The notes beneath the pieces are model-generated. The model worked only from the letters and a program-made list of their open reading frames with translations. It was not told the origin of the DNA and did no database searches. The position numbers and the translations under genes were made by a program. This document shows, piece after piece, positions 19,904-32,238 of a stretch of DNA of 64,000 bases. This DNA is from Arthrobacter gandavensis (GTDB lineage Bacteria; Actinomycetota; Actinomycetes; Actinomycetales; Micrococcaceae): NCBI RefSeq assembly GCF_009192735.1, contig NZ_VTFU01000001.1, positions 248,001-312,000 of the forward strand, written 5' to 3'. Positions within the stretch are counted from its first letter, which is position 1, and every line of letters starts with the position of its first letter.

Positions 19904-20409
19904 TATTCGCCCTGGGCCTGGTTGCCCTGATCATCGTGCTCCTGGGCCTGTTCGCCCTCGGTTGGCGCGGGCGCCGCCAGCGCCAGCAGGGTGTCCCGCG
20001 TCCCGTCCCCATGCCTGACGGCCTGGAGGAACCCCGTTTCCAGGCCCTGGGGCAGTACGTTTGCACCACCACCGCCGGCGACTGGCTGGACCGGATCGCG
20101 GTGTACGGACTGGGCGTGAAGTCCAACGCCACGGCGGCCGTCTTCGATGAAGGCGTCCTGCTGGTCCGCAGCGGCGCCCCCGACGTATGGATTCCCCGGG
20201 CAGACCTGGAGGCCGTCAGGCTCGAACGCGGCATGGCCGGAAAATTTGTCGAGAAGGAAGGGCTGGTCATCGTGACCTGGAAGCTTGGAACCACCTCGGT
20301 GGACACCGGATTCCGCACCCGCTCGGCCGAAGAAAAGACCCCCTTGGTATCAGCCATCACCGAAATCCTGCCGGCCGAACCGGCGGAAACAAGCGAGGAA
20401 CAACTGTGA
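19891..20409 (+). CDS. Membrane-anchored PH-like domain protein of the pyr operon
   Basis: A 172-residue protein with one N-terminal transmembrane helix (about residues 4-24, [20 protein letters not shown]), a basic stop-transfer segment ([11 protein letters not shown]), and a soluble domain containing [19 protein letters not shown] and [11 protein letters not shown] that resembles a bacterial pleckstrin-homology-like fold. Genes of this type are known between pyrC and carA in actinobacterial pyrimidine operons, but I know of no assigned function. ATG 19891 overlaps pyrC by 13 bases and the stop overlaps the carA GTG by 4, so it is translationally embedded in the operon. Confidence 0.75.
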   Translation: MDRVIFALGLVALIIVLLGLFALGWRGRRQRQQGVPRPVPMPDGLEEPRFQALGQYVCTTTAGDWLDRIAVYGLGVKSNATAAVFDEGVLLVRSGAPDVWIPRADLEAVRLERGMAGKFVEKEGLVIVTWKLGTTSVDTGFRTRSAEEKTPLVSAITEILPAEPAETSEEQL

Positions 20410-21598
20410 CCGTGCAGCACACCCCCACCCCAACCGCAGCTGTTTTGATGCTTGAAGACGGACGGATGTTCCGTGGCCGCAGCTACGGCGCCGAGGGCAC
20501 CGCCCTGGGCGAGGCCGTCTTCGCCACGGGCATGACCGGTTACCAGGAGACCATTACGGATCCCTCCTACGCCCGCCAGCTGGTGGTGCAGACCGCGCCC
20601 CACATCGGCAACACCGGCGTGAACACCGACGACGCCGAGTCCCGCCGCATCTGGGTGGCCGGCTACATCGTGCGCGACGCCGCCCGCCGCCCGTCGAACT
20701 GGCGCTCCGAGCGCACCCTGGATGAAGAGCTTGCGGCGCAGGGCGTCGTCGGGATCTCCGGCGTGGACACCCGCGCCGTCACCCGGCACCTGCGCGAACG
20801 CGGAGCCATGAAGGCCGGTATTTTCTCCGGCGCCGCCGCCCAGCGGCCAGACTCCGAGCTGCTCGCCGACGTGCTGGCGCAGGAATCCATGGCCGGCGCG
20901 CGCCTTGCCGAAGAGGTCAGCGTTGAGGCGTCCTACGTCATTGAGCCGAAGGACCACGGCTGGGACGGCGAGCCGCGCTTCACGGTCGCCGCCCTGGACC
21001 TGGGCATCAAGTCCATGACTCCGGTGCGCTTTGCCGAGCGCGGCGTGCGCGTGCACGTCCTGCCCGCCTCAGCCACCCTCGACGACGTCACCGCACTGAA
21101 CCCCGACGGCGTGTTCATGTCCAACGGCCCAGGCGACCCCGCCACCGCCGACGTGCAAGTGAACCTGCTCCGGGACGTCCTGGACACCGGCACCCCGTTC
21201 TTCGGCATCTGCTTCGGCAACCAGATCCTGGGGCGCGCCCTTGGCTTTGGCACCTACAAGCTGCGCTACGGGCACCGCGGCATCAACCAGCCGGTGCTGG
21301 ACCGCCGCACCGGCAAGGTGGAGATCACCAGCCAGAACCACGGCTTTGCCGTGGATGCCCCGCTGGACGGGCCCGTGACCGCACCCGAGGCCCGCTACGG
21401 ACGGGTCGAGGTCAGCCACGTGTCCCTGAACGACGACGTGGTGGAGGGCCTCGCCTGCCTGGACATCCCGGCCTTCTCCGTGCAGTACCACCCCGAGGCG
21501 GCCGCCGGCCCGCACGACTCCGCCTACCTGTTTGACCGCTTTGTGGACCTCATGGACGCCAGCAAGAACGCTGCCAGCAAGATCAAGGAATCAAACTA

Positions 21599-21599
<1 letters not shown>
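20406..21599 (+). CDS. carA: Carbamoyl-phosphate synthase small subunit
   Basis: A 397-residue glutamine amidotransferase subunit that supplies ammonia to CarB. The N-terminal domain has the family block [20 protein letters not shown]. The class I GATase domain carries the nucleophilic Cys in [15 protein letters not shown] at about residue 265 and the catalytic His-Glu in [16 protein letters not shown] 20406 overlaps the preceding stop by 4 bases and matches the family N-terminus; longer upstream extensions read into the PH-like gene. The stop shares one base with the carB start (TAATG). Confidence 0.95.
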
Positions 21600-24895
<3,296 letters not shown>

Positions 24896-24899
24896 TCCG

Positions 24900-25796
24900 G
24901 TGTCCCGGCAGATGCCTGAGGGGCGCACTGCCTTCGGCACCCGCCTGCGCCGGGCGATGGATGCCAGGGGCCAGCTCTGCGTGGGGATTGATCCGCACCC
25001 GGCGCTGCTGGCGGCGTGGGGGCTGAACGACGACGCCGCCGCCCTGGAGCGCTTTTCCCTCACCGTCCTGGAGTCGGTGGGGGAGCATGCAGCTGCCGTC
25101 AAGCCGCAGGTGGCGCTCTTTGAACGGCACGGATCGGCTGGAATGGCGGCCCTGGAGCGGGTGCTGGCGGCATGCTCCGATGCGGGGATGCTCAGCATCG
25201 CCGATGCCAAACGCGGAGACATCGGCTCCACCATGGCCGCCTATGCCGACGCGTGGCTGCGGGACGGATCGGCGCTGGCCGCTGATTCCGTCACGCTGAG
25301 TCCTTACCTGGGCTTCGAGTCGCTGCGCCCGGCCCTGGACCTTGCCGCTGCATCCGGCCGGGGTGTCTTCGTCCTGGCGCTGACCTCGAACCCCGAGGGC
25401 GCGTCGGTGCAGCATGTCGGGGGCACCGCCTCCGTTGCCGCCCGCATCATGGATGCGGCGGCAGCGGAGAACACCCGGGAATTGGAAGGTGCCGGCGGTG
25501 GCGCCGTCTCCGGCGCGCCCGGCAGTGTCCTGGGCTCCACGGGGCTGGTCATCGGGGCAACCGTTGGTTCGGCCATGACGGAACTGGACCTGGACCCCGC
25601 TGCGGCGGCGACGCCCATCCTCGCTCCCGGCCTCGGCGCCCAGGGAGCCACCGGAGCGGACCTGCGGTTGACGTTCGGAGCGGCCTACCCCAACGTGCTG
25701 GCCACCTCGAGCCGCGACATCCTCCGGGCCGGTCCGCACCCGGCCGGCCTGAGGGAAGCCGCGCTGCGGACGCAGGCCGGGTTGAGTCCGGCCTGA
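24900..25796 (+). CDS. pyrF: Orotidine 5'-phosphate decarboxylase (type 2)
   Basis: A protein of about 298 residues of the subfamily 2 OMP decarboxylases, the final step to UMP. The substrate motif is LCVGIDPHPALL, the catalytic Lys lies in IADAKRGDIGSTM at about residue 103, and the C-terminal phosphate loop is PILAPGLGAQGATG. Start uncertain: GTG 24888 (overlapping carB), GTG 24900 or ATG 24912 are all in frame and none has a clear Shine-Dalgarno; GTG 24900 is a compromise. A Gly/Ala-rich insertion (GAGGGAVSGAPGSVLG) is present. It ends the operon; pyrD and pyrE are not in the window. Confidence 0.9.
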   Translation: MSRQMPEGRTAFGTRLRRAMDARGQLCVGIDPHPALLAAWGLNDDAAALERFSLTVLESVGEHAAAVKPQVALFERHGSAGMAALERVLAACSDAGMLSIADAKRGDIGSTMAAYADAWLRDGSALAADSVTLSPYLGFESLRPALDLAAASGRGVFVLALTSNPEGASVQHVGGTASVAARIMDAAAAENTRELEGAGGGAVSGAPGSVLGSTGLVIGATVGSAMTELDLDPAAAATPILAPGLGAQGATGADLRLTFGAAYPNVLATSSRDILRAGPHPAGLREAALRTQAGLSPA

Positions 25797-25801
25797 GCAC
25801 T

Positions 25802-25839
25802 CCCGATCAACAGCAGGGTCCGCCCTGCTGTTGATCGGG
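25802..25839. terminator. Strong hairpin ending the pyr operon
   Basis: CCCGATCAACAGCAGGG (25802-25818) pairs perfectly with CCCTGCTGTTGATCGGG (25823-25839), a 17-bp stem with a 4-nt loop, 5 bases after the pyrF stop. There is no T run, as in many actinobacterial terminators. Confidence 0.75.
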
Positions 25840-25851
25840 TAGCGGGGCACG

Positions 25852-25881
25852 TTGCAATTGCGGCGGGGTTGCGGATAGGTT
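25852..25881 (+). promoter_or_regulatory. Promoter of mihF
   Basis: TTGCAA (25852-25857), an 18-nt spacer and TAGGTT (25876-25881) form a good housekeeping-type promoter, with a transcript start near 25888 and a leader of about 85 nt before mihF. Confidence 0.65.
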
Positions 25882-25973
25882 ACAGACCGTATCCCCATAC
25901 ACCAGCACCGCCCCAGCACCGCCGCTGTGTTTTGTGCAGCGGTGCCGGGTCAGTCCTTGCCCGGGAGGGTCTG

Positions 25974-26291
25974 TTGAACCTCAAGCCACTGACCGAAGAT
26001 GAGCGCACCAGGGCCCGGGAGAAGGCAACCGCGGCCAGATCCGTCCGGGCCGATATTAAGGCCAAAATCAAGACCGGAGAACTGTCCGTGGAAGAGGTCA
26101 TTCTGTCCCGGTCTTCGGAGGAAGCCGTAGGGCGGCTGAAGGTGGTGGACCTGCTCCGGGCACTGCCTGGCGTCGGAGAGCGCCGCGCAGCTGGAATAAT
26201 GACTACGGTAGGTATAGCCCCAACCCGCCGAGTGCGCGGTTTGGGCGTCCACCAGCGCAAAGCGCTAATTGAACACTTGGAGTCCGACTAG
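25974..26291 (+). CDS. mihF: Integration host factor, actinobacterial type
   Basis: A 105-residue nucleoid-associated protein of the mIHF family, essential in mycobacteria and unrelated in fold to E. coli IHF. It begins NLKPLTEDERTRAREKATAA. The helix-two-turns-helix core follows (VVDLLRALPGVGERRAAGIM) and then the conserved basic tip GIAPTRRVRGLGVHQRKAL. The TTG at 25974 is taken as start because GGGAGGG stands 4 bases before it and it reproduces the family N-terminus; no ATG or GTG is available nearby. gmk follows after 63 bases, a conserved order. Confidence 0.93.
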   Translation: MNLKPLTEDERTRAREKATAARSVRADIKAKIKTGELSVEEVILSRSSEEAVGRLKVVDLLRALPGVGERRAAGIMTTVGIAPTRRVRGLGVHQRKALIEHLESD

Positions 26292-26354
26292 GGGCCGCTT
26301 TCACTGCGGCCGCGGCGTCGGGCCGAATCACAACGAGAGCAAACGAGGTCCCCA

Positions 26355-26924
26355 GTGTCGCAACCGCGGCTGACAGTTCTTGCAGGTCCAACCGCAGTTG
26401 GCAAAGGCACGGTGTCCACCTTCATCCGGGACAACTACCCGGAGGTGTGGCTGTCCGTTTCCGCCACCACCCGGGCTCCGCGTCCGGGCGAAGAGAACGG
26501 GGTGCACTACTTCTTCGTTTCCGCGGAGGAGTTCGATTCGCTGGTCGAAGAGGGCCAGATGCTGGAGTGGGCAGTGGTGCACGGGCGCAACCGCTACGGT
26601 ACGCTGCGCAGCACCGTCGAGGCCGCCATGGCCGATGGCAGGTCGGTGCTCTTGGAGATTGATCTGCAGGGCGCCCGCCAGGTCAAAAAATCCATGCCGG
26701 AAGCAAATTTTGTCTTCCTGGCCCCGCCGTCGTGGGACGAAATGGTCCGCCGGCTGGTGGGACGCGGCACCGAAACACCCGAAGAGCAGCAGCAAAGGCT
26801 GGAAACCGCTAAACTGGAACTTGCTGCCGAGCCCGAGTTCGATCACACCGTGGTAAATGATGACGTCCAGCGGGCAGCAGCTGAGCTTGTATCACTCATG
26901 GGAATCAGTCCGCGCCCGCGCTGA
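26355..26924 (+). CDS. gmk: Guanylate kinase
   Basis: A 189-residue P-loop kinase converting GMP to GDP. Walker A is [11 protein letters not shown] at about residues 11-21. The GMP-binding region is [20 protein letters not shown], and the lid contains [22 protein letters not shown] 26355 follows GAGAGCAAACGAGG. It lies in the conserved mihF-gmk-rpoZ-coaBC order. Confidence 0.95.
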   Translation: MSQPRLTVLAGPTAVGKGTVSTFIRDNYPEVWLSVSATTRAPRPGEENGVHYFFVSAEEFDSLVEEGQMLEWAVVHGRNRYGTLRSTVEAAMADGRSVLLEIDLQGARQVKKSMPEANFVFLAPPSWDEMVRRLVGRGTETPEEQQQRLETAKLELAAEPEFDHTVVNDDVQRAAAELVSLMGISPRPR

Positions 26925-26963
26925 CGCACCGCTACATCCCGTACAAAAGATTTTGGAGAATCT

Positions 26964-27224
26964 GTGTCTACTGTGTCTGAAGGCATCATCAACCCGCCGA
27001 TCGACGACCTGCTGAACGTAGCTGACTCGAAGTACGCACTGGTCATCTACGGCGCCAAGCGTGCGCGCCAGATCAACGCCTACTACTCGCAGCTGCACGA
27101 AGGCCTGTTTGAATACGTCGGCCCCCTGGTGGAAACCAAGCTGAACGAGAAGCCGCTGTCCATCGCCCTGCGCGAGATCAACGAAGGCATGCTCGTCAGC
27201 CGCCCGGTCGAATCGGCCGAATAA
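26964..27224 (+). CDS. rpoZ: DNA-directed RNA polymerase omega subunit
   Basis: An 86-residue omega subunit that assists RNA polymerase assembly by binding beta-prime. It contains the family signature [21 protein letters not shown] and a C-terminal [11 protein letters not shown] 26964 is preceded by TTGGAGAATCT. coaBC begins 16 bases after its stop, as is common in bacteria. Confidence 0.93.
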   Translation: MSTVSEGIINPPIDDLLNVADSKYALVIYGAKRARQINAYYSQLHEGLFEYVGPLVETKLNEKPLSIALREINEGMLVSRPVESAE

Positions 27225-27240
27225 GTCAGGAGCAGCAGCG

Positions 27241-28584
27241 GTGCGCATTGTCTTGGGTGTGGGCGGCGGCATCGCCGCCTACAAGTCCGCGTCGCTGCTG
27301 CGGCTTTTAACCGAAGCCGGCCATAACGTCTCGGTCATCCCCACGGAATCTTCCAAGCGGTTTGTGGGAGTTGCCACCTGGGAGGCGCTGTCCGGCAACA
27401 CGGTCTCCAGCTCCGTCTTTGACGAGGTGGAGAAGGTCAACCATGTCCGTCTCGGCCACGAGGCGGACCTCATTGTGGTGGCCCCGGCCACTGCGGACCT
27501 TTTGGCCCGTGCGGCCGGCGGGCAGGCGGATGACCTGCTGACGAACACGCTGCTCATGGCCCGCGGCCCCGTACTTTTCGCCCCGGCCATGCACACCGAA
27601 ATGTGGTCCCACCCGGCCACCCGCGCCAACGTGGCCACGCTGCGCGGCCGGGGCGCCATAGTCATGGATCCGGCGGTGGGACGGCTCACGGGGAAGGATT
27701 CCGGAGCCGGCCGGCTTCCGGACCCCGAAGACATTTTCGCGGCCGCCATGGCCGCTGCCGGCCTTCCCGTTCCCACGCCCGGCGACACTGAGCCTGCGTC
27801 CCAGCCGTCCGGTTCGGCACAGCCTTCCGGTACAGCACAGCCTTCCGGTACAGCACAGCCTTCCGGTTCCCTGGCCGGCAAGACCGTAACCGTGACGGCC
27901 GGCGGCACCCGTGAACCGCTGGATCCCGTGCGGTTCCTGGGCAACCGGTCCTCCGGCAAGCAGGGTGTTGCCCTGGCCCGCGCCGCTGCGGAGGCGGGCG
28001 CGCAGGTGCGCCTGATCGCTGCCCACATGGATGTTCCGGCTCCCGAGGGAGTGGAACTGATCCGGGTGGAAACGGCCCTGGAGCTGCGGAACGCTGTTCA
28101 CGAGGCAGCGCCGGGCTCCGATGTGCTCATCATGGCTGCCGCCGTCGCCGACTTCCGTCCCGACCGCAATTCGGATACCAAGATCAAAAAGCGCGACGAC
28201 GGGGAGGACCCGGTCATTACCCTGGTCCGCAACCCCGACATCCTCGCCGAAGCTGTGCAGCAGAGAAACGCGGCCCGTGCATCCGCGGGGGCTGCCCTCC
28301 CTTCCGTCATCGTCGGCTTCGCGGCTGAAACGGGGGACGGCACTGCGGAGGTCCTGGACTACGGACGGCAGAAACTTGCCCGCAAGGGCTGCGAGCTGCT
28401 GGTGCTGAACCGGGTGGGCGTCTCCCTGGTGTTTGGCCAGGACGTCACCGAAGTGACTTTGCTTTCACCCGCAGACTCCGATGCATCACCGGCTCCCACC
28501 TATGCCGGCACAAAATCCGAGATTGCCGGGCGCATTATTGCCCGCGTATCGCAGGAGCTCGCCGCGGCACTTCCCGTCCGCTGA
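27241..28584 (+). CDS. coaBC: Bifunctional phosphopantothenoylcysteine decarboxylase / synthetase
   Basis: A 447-residue fusion for coenzyme A synthesis. CoaC (about residues 1-180) is an FMN flavoprotein ([16 protein letters not shown], the catalytic His in [20 protein letters not shown]). CoaB (about 215-447) uses CTP ([27 protein letters not shown]). In the substrate flap, the Cys seen in E. coli (ACGxxGxGR) is not there; the sequence reads [12 protein letters not shown], which I believe is usual for actinobacteria. The linker at about residues 188-212 is a Pro/Ser/Gly/Gln hexapeptide tandem repeat. GTG start after CAGGAGCAGCAGC. Confidence 0.93.
   Translation: MRIVLGVGGGIAAYKSASLLRLLTEAGHNVSVIPTESSKRFVGVATWEALSGNTVSSSVFDEVEKVNHVRLGHEADLIVVAPATADLLARAAGGQADDLLTNTLLMARGPVLFAPAMHTEMWSHPATRANVATLRGRGAIVMDPAVGRLTGKDSGAGRLPDPEDIFAAAMAAAGLPVPTPGDTEPASQPSGSAQPSGTAQPSGTAQPSGSLAGKTVTVTAGGTREPLDPVRFLGNRSSGKQGVALARAAAEAGAQVRLIAAHMDVPAPEGVELIRVETALELRNAVHEAAPGSDVLIMAAAVADFRPDRNSDTKIKKRDDGEDPVITLVRNPDILAEAVQQRNAARASAGAALPSVIVGFAAETGDGTAEVLDYGRQKLARKGCELLVLNRVGVSLVFGQDVTEVTLLSPADSDASPAPTYAGTKSEIAGRIIARVSQELAAALPVR
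27802..27873 (+). repeat. 18-bp tandem repeat in the coaBC linker
   Basis: Four in-frame units starting at 27802, 27820, 27838 and 27856 encode [18 protein letters not shown] and QPSGSL. Units 2 and 3 (CAGCCTTCCGGTACAGCA) are identical at the DNA level, which indicates recent duplication. The repeat lies exactly between the CoaC and CoaB domains. Confidence 0.9.
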
Positions 28585-28653
28585 GGCACCGCGGCCCCCT
28601 CGGCCGTACCCACAGGCACCGGCCGGCATTCGGGGACCGGGGCTGGGACGCAG

Positions 28654-28669
28654 TAGAGTAAAACTCGTG
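28654..28669 (+). promoter_or_regulatory. -10 box placing a leaderless start at metK
   Basis: TAGAGT (28654-28659) lies 7 nt before the metK GTG at 28667, with no Shine-Dalgarno sequence between. The transcript would begin at the start codon. The preceding 70 bases of intergenic sequence hold no SAM-riboswitch-like motif. Confidence 0.5.
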
Positions 28670-29896
28670 ACTTTCCCAGATGCTTCAGTACTTTCCGCTG
28701 CCCGCGACGGGCTGCGACTTTTCACCTCGGAATCCGTCACTGAGGGTCACCCGGACAAAATCTGTGACCAGATCAGTGACGCGATCCTGGACGGCCTGCT
28801 CAAAGTGGACCCCGAGTCCCGGGTGGCGGTGGAAACGCTCGTCACCACGGGACTGGTCCATGTGGCAGGCGAGGTCACGACCGAGGGCTACGTGGAGATC
28901 CCGCAGCTGGTCCGCGACACCATCCTTGGCATCGGCTACGACTCCTCGGCCAACGGATTCGACGGCGCCCGCTGCGGCGTTTCGGTCTCGATCGGCCAGC
29001 AGTCCCCGGAAATCGCCTCCGGCGTGTTCAATTCGGTGGAAAACCGCGCGGGCAAGAACATCGATCCCTATGACGTGCAGGGCGCGGGGGACCAGGGCAT
29101 CATGTTCGGCTACGCCTCTGATGAGACCTCAGTGCTCATGCCCACGCCCATCTGGCTGGCGCACCGCCTCTCCGAGCGTCTCACCGCCGTCCGCAAGGAT
29201 GGCACGCTGAGCTACCTGCGGCCCGACGGCAAGACCCAGGTCACCATCGGCTACGACGGCGACCGGCCCGTTTCAGTGGACTCCGTGGTTATTTCCTCGC
29301 AGCACGCCGTCGACGTCGAACTGGAGCAGCTGCGGGCGGACCTGGTCACCCATGTCATCAAGCCCGTCCTGGCAGGCACCGAGCTGGACATCTCCAACGT
29401 TAAGCACATCCTGAACCCCGGCGGCCCCTTCGTCATCGGCGGTCCGGTCGGTGACGCCGGGCTGACCGGCCGCAAGATTATCGTTGACACCTACGGCGGC
29501 TTCGCACGCCACGGCGGCGGCGCCTTCAGCGGCAAGGATCCGTCCAAGGTGGACCGCTCGGCGGCCTACGCCATGCGCTGGGTGGCCAAGAACGTCGTTG
29601 CGGCCGGACTGGCCCGCCGCGCCGAAATCCAGATTGCCTACGCCATTGGCATGGCCCGTCCCGTGGGCATCTATGTGGAGACGTTCGGCACCGAGACCGT
29701 GGACCCGGCCCGCATTGCCGATGCCATCCAGGAGGTCTTCGACCTCCGCCCGCTGGGCATCATCAACTCGCTTGACCTGAAGCGTCCCATCTATCAGAAG
29801 ACTGCCGCCAACGGCCACTTCGGCCGTGAGGATGCGGAGTTCACCTGGGAGCGCACGGACAAGGCCGAGGACCTCCGCCGCTACTTCAACGCCTAA
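28667..29896 (+). CDS. metK: S-adenosylmethionine synthetase
   Basis: A 409-residue enzyme making SAM from ATP and methionine. Signatures are [19 protein letters not shown] near the N-terminus, the ATP-binding [12 protein letters not shown] at about residue 140, and the P-loop-like [19 protein letters not shown] at about 285. GTG 28667 fits the family length; translation from further upstream would give a long atypical Pro-rich extension. It is 82 bases downstream of coaBC and probably has its own promoter. priA follows after 7 bases. The SAM it makes is the ligand of the riboswitch at the left edge. Confidence 0.95.
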   Translation: MTFPDASVLSAARDGLRLFTSESVTEGHPDKICDQISDAILDGLLKVDPESRVAVETLVTTGLVHVAGEVTTEGYVEIPQLVRDTILGIGYDSSANGFDGARCGVSVSIGQQSPEIASGVFNSVENRAGKNIDPYDVQGAGDQGIMFGYASDETSVLMPTPIWLAHRLSERLTAVRKDGTLSYLRPDGKTQVTIGYDGDRPVSVDSVVISSQHAVDVELEQLRADLVTHVIKPVLAGTELDISNVKHILNPGGPFVIGGPVGDAGLTGRKIIVDTYGGFARHGGGAFSGKDPSKVDRSAAYAMRWVAKNVVAAGLARRAEIQIAYAIGMARPVGIYVETFGTETVDPARIADAIQEVFDLRPLGIINSLDLKRPIYQKTAANGHFGREDAEFTWERTDKAEDLRRYFNA

Positions 29897-29903
29897 CCGG
29901 CAC

Positions 29904-32141
29904 ATGCGGCAGGAACCGGCAGGTGAAACCGGGCAGCTGTCCCTGCTGCACGGCTTCGTCTCCCCGTCCCGGAGCCTGGGGACGCAGCCGGCGGCTCCGC
30001 AGCTGCCCATTGCCCGGGTGCTGCTGGACTCGCCGCTGCCGCATCTGGACCGGGTGTTCGATTACCTGGTGCCGGCAGACCTGGACGACGACGCCGTGCC
30101 CGGCGCGCGCGTCCGGGTCCGGTTCGGCGGGCAGGAATTGTCCGGATTCATCACGGCCCGTACGGCGGAAGCTGACACCTCCGCACGGCTGATGCCGCTG
30201 GCGAAGGTCGTTTCGCCGCAGCCGGTCCTTGCGCCGCAGATCCTGCGCCTGGCCGAGGCCGTGGCCGCACGCTACTCCGGCACCGTCCATGACGTGCTGC
30301 GGGTGGCGGTCCCACCGCGCGCCGCCCGCGTGGACAAGGAGTTTACGCCCCAGGCACGCGCCGCCGCCGCGGCGCCGGAGGTCCGGCCGGAGCAATCCGC
30401 CGACCAGCCGGCATCCGCTGCCCAGCCGGTTTCCGGTGCCCAGCCCGCATCCGCAGGCAAGGCTGCACCCGCTGCCCAGCCCGCGTCCGCCGACCAAGCT
30501 TCGGCGGAAAATGTCCTGGCCGGTCCGGAAGGTTCCGGTCCCAACCCGTGGTCCCGCTATCCGCTCGGCCCGCGCTTCCTGACACACCTGGCCGCCGGAC
30601 ACAGCCCGCGTGCCGTGCTCTCATCCCTGGGCGGATATGGGGCCGGGGCATGGCCTGCGGAAATTGCCGCGGCAGTGAAGGCGACCCTGCTCTCCGGACG
30701 GGGCGCCGTCGTCGTCGTGCCCGATGCCAAGGATCTTGCCCGGGTCGAGACAGCCCTTACTGAGCGCATCGGGGCGGATGCGTTCGTGCGCCTCACGGCG
30801 GATGACGGCCCGACGCCCCGGTACCGCAGTTTCCTCCAGGTCCTGCACGGAGACGTCCAAGTGGTGATTGGCACCAGGTCCGCGGCGTACGCGCCGGTCC
30901 GCAACCTGGGGCTGGCCGTGCTGTGGGACGACGCAGATGACCTCCACGCTGAACAGCGGGCACCGTACCAACATGTCCGCGACGTCCTGCTGCTCCGGGC
31001 AGCGGCTGAAGACACGGCGCTGCTGCTGGCATCGCACTCGCGCAGCACCGAGGCCCAGCGGTTGGTCGCCACGGGCTGGGCCGCGGGCATTACCGCCGAG
31101 CGCGGCACGGTGCGGTCCCTTGCGCCGCGCGTGGTCAGCACAGCTGATTCCTTCAACATGGAGCGGGACCCACTGGCAGCCCGGGCCAGGATTCCGCACG
31201 CCGCGTGGAAAGCGGCCCAGGACGGCCTGACGCGGGGTCCGGTGCTGGTGCAGGTGGCACGGTCCGGGTTCTCACCGGCTCTTTCCTGCCAGGAATGCCG
31301 GGAACCGGCACGATGCCGGGCATGTGCCGGTCCGCTGGGGCTGGCCAGCCGCAACGGCATTCCCGCATGCCGCTGGTGCGGCCGGCCGGAACCGGTCTGG
31401 AGCTGCGGCAACTGCGGCGGCACCCACCTGCGCGGTTCCGCCGCCGGCGCGGGACGCACCGCCGAGGAGCTGGGCCGGGCTTTCCCCTCGGTGACCGTCA
31501 TTTCTTCCGCCGGCGACCACGTGCGGACGGACGTCTCCGATGCTCCGGCCCTGGTGGTTGCGACGCCCGGCGCCGAGCCGGTGGCGGCCGGAGGTTATGC
31601 AGCGGCCATCCTGCTGGATGGAAACGCCATGATGTCACGGGAGTCGCTGGGGGCGGGGGAGGAGACACTCCGGCGCTGGTTCAGTGCTGCTGCCCTGGTG
31701 CGTCCGGCCGGAGACAAGGGACTGGTGGTGGTTACCGCTGATGACACGTCGACCGTGGGCCATCTGCTGCGCTGGGACCCGGCCGGAGCCGCGGAACGTG
31801 AACTCGCACTGCGCGGTGAGTTGGGCCTGCCCCCTGCCGTCCGGTACGCGGAGTTGACCGGCTCGCGTGAAGCGCTCACGGCCTTCCTGCCCCGGCTGGA
31901 TCTGCCGGCCGAAATCCGGGTGGTGGGGCCTGCGCCGCTGGAGGATCCCCCCGGTCCGGTCCCCGTGCACCGCGACGGCCAGCTGGGCGGCTCGGGCGGG
32001 CGGTACCGTACCCTGCTGTTCTTTTCGTATGCCGCCGCACCCGCCGTCACGGCGGCGATGCGGGCGGCCAAGGCTGCGGTGTCGGCCAAACGCACCGGAG
32101 ACCCCGTGTATGTGCGGGTGGATGGGACTGACGTCTTATAG
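29904..32141 (+). CDS. priA: Primosomal protein N' (PriA), helicase-degenerate actinobacterial type
   Basis: A protein of about 745 residues. The N-terminal 3'-DNA-binding domain is present (RVLLDSPLPHLDRVFDYLVP), as is the Cys-rich zinc region with eight Cys (SCQECREPARCRACAG, then CRWCGRP and CGNCGG). The helicase motifs are lost: no Walker A GxGKT where expected (GGYGAGAWPAEIAAAV), and DEEH is replaced in AVLWDDADDLHAEQ. Loss of helicase activity is a known feature of actinobacterial PriA. A Gln/Pro/Ala/Ser hexapeptide repeat is inserted at about residues 168-197. ATG 29904 is 7 bases after metK. Confidence 0.85.
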   Translation: MRQEPAGETGQLSLLHGFVSPSRSLGTQPAAPQLPIARVLLDSPLPHLDRVFDYLVPADLDDDAVPGARVRVRFGGQELSGFITARTAEADTSARLMPLAKVVSPQPVLAPQILRLAEAVAARYSGTVHDVLRVAVPPRAARVDKEFTPQARAAAAAPEVRPEQSADQPASAAQPVSGAQPASAGKAAPAAQPASADQASAENVLAGPEGSGPNPWSRYPLGPRFLTHLAAGHSPRAVLSSLGGYGAGAWPAEIAAAVKATLLSGRGAVVVVPDAKDLARVETALTERIGADAFVRLTADDGPTPRYRSFLQVLHGDVQVVIGTRSAAYAPVRNLGLAVLWDDADDLHAEQRAPYQHVRDVLLLRAAAEDTALLLASHSRSTEAQRLVATGWAAGITAERGTVRSLAPRVVSTADSFNMERDPLAARARIPHAAWKAAQDGLTRGPVLVQVARSGFSPALSCQECREPARCRACAGPLGLASRNGIPACRWCGRPEPVWSCGNCGGTHLRGSAAGAGRTAEELGRAFPSVTVISSAGDHVRTDVSDAPALVVATPGAEPVAAGGYAAAILLDGNAMMSRESLGAGEETLRRWFSAAALVRPAGDKGLVVVTADDTSTVGHLLRWDPAGAAERELALRGELGLPPAVRYAELTGSREALTAFLPRLDLPAEIRVVGPAPLEDPPGPVPVHRDGQLGGSGGRYRTLLFFSYAAAPAVTAAMRAAKAAVSAKRTGDPVYVRVDGTDVL
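30405..30494 (+). repeat. 18-bp degenerate tandem repeat in priA
   Basis: Five in-frame 18-bp units from 30405 encode QPASAA, QPVSGA, QPASAG, KAAPAA and QPASAD. The units differ by point changes, so this is older than the coaBC repeat. It forms a flexible linker between the 3'-binding domain and the degenerate helicase core. Confidence 0.8.
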
Positions 32142-32238
32142 GTGGGCCCGTCGTCACGGCGGGCACCTCGTCACGGCGGGCCCGTCGGAAGAGACCCGGT
32201 AACACCGGGAGCGGATCCAACCCGGAGACCGGCGCGGA
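32142..32238. terminator. Convergent intergenic region priA / hsp20 with hairpin and direct repeat
   Basis: CCCGGT-AAC-ACCGGG (32195-32209) is a small hairpin. Upstream, CGTCACGGCGGGC occurs twice (32152-32164 and 32169-32181), 17 bp apart. The hairpin may end both convergent transcripts, but the stem is short and lacks a T run. Confidence 0.4.

Noticed and set aside
28585-28666. SAM riboswitch in front of metK
   Set aside because: The 82-base spacer has none of the conserved SAM aptamer blocks seen at 1-104, and the -10 box next to the GTG leaves no room for a leader.
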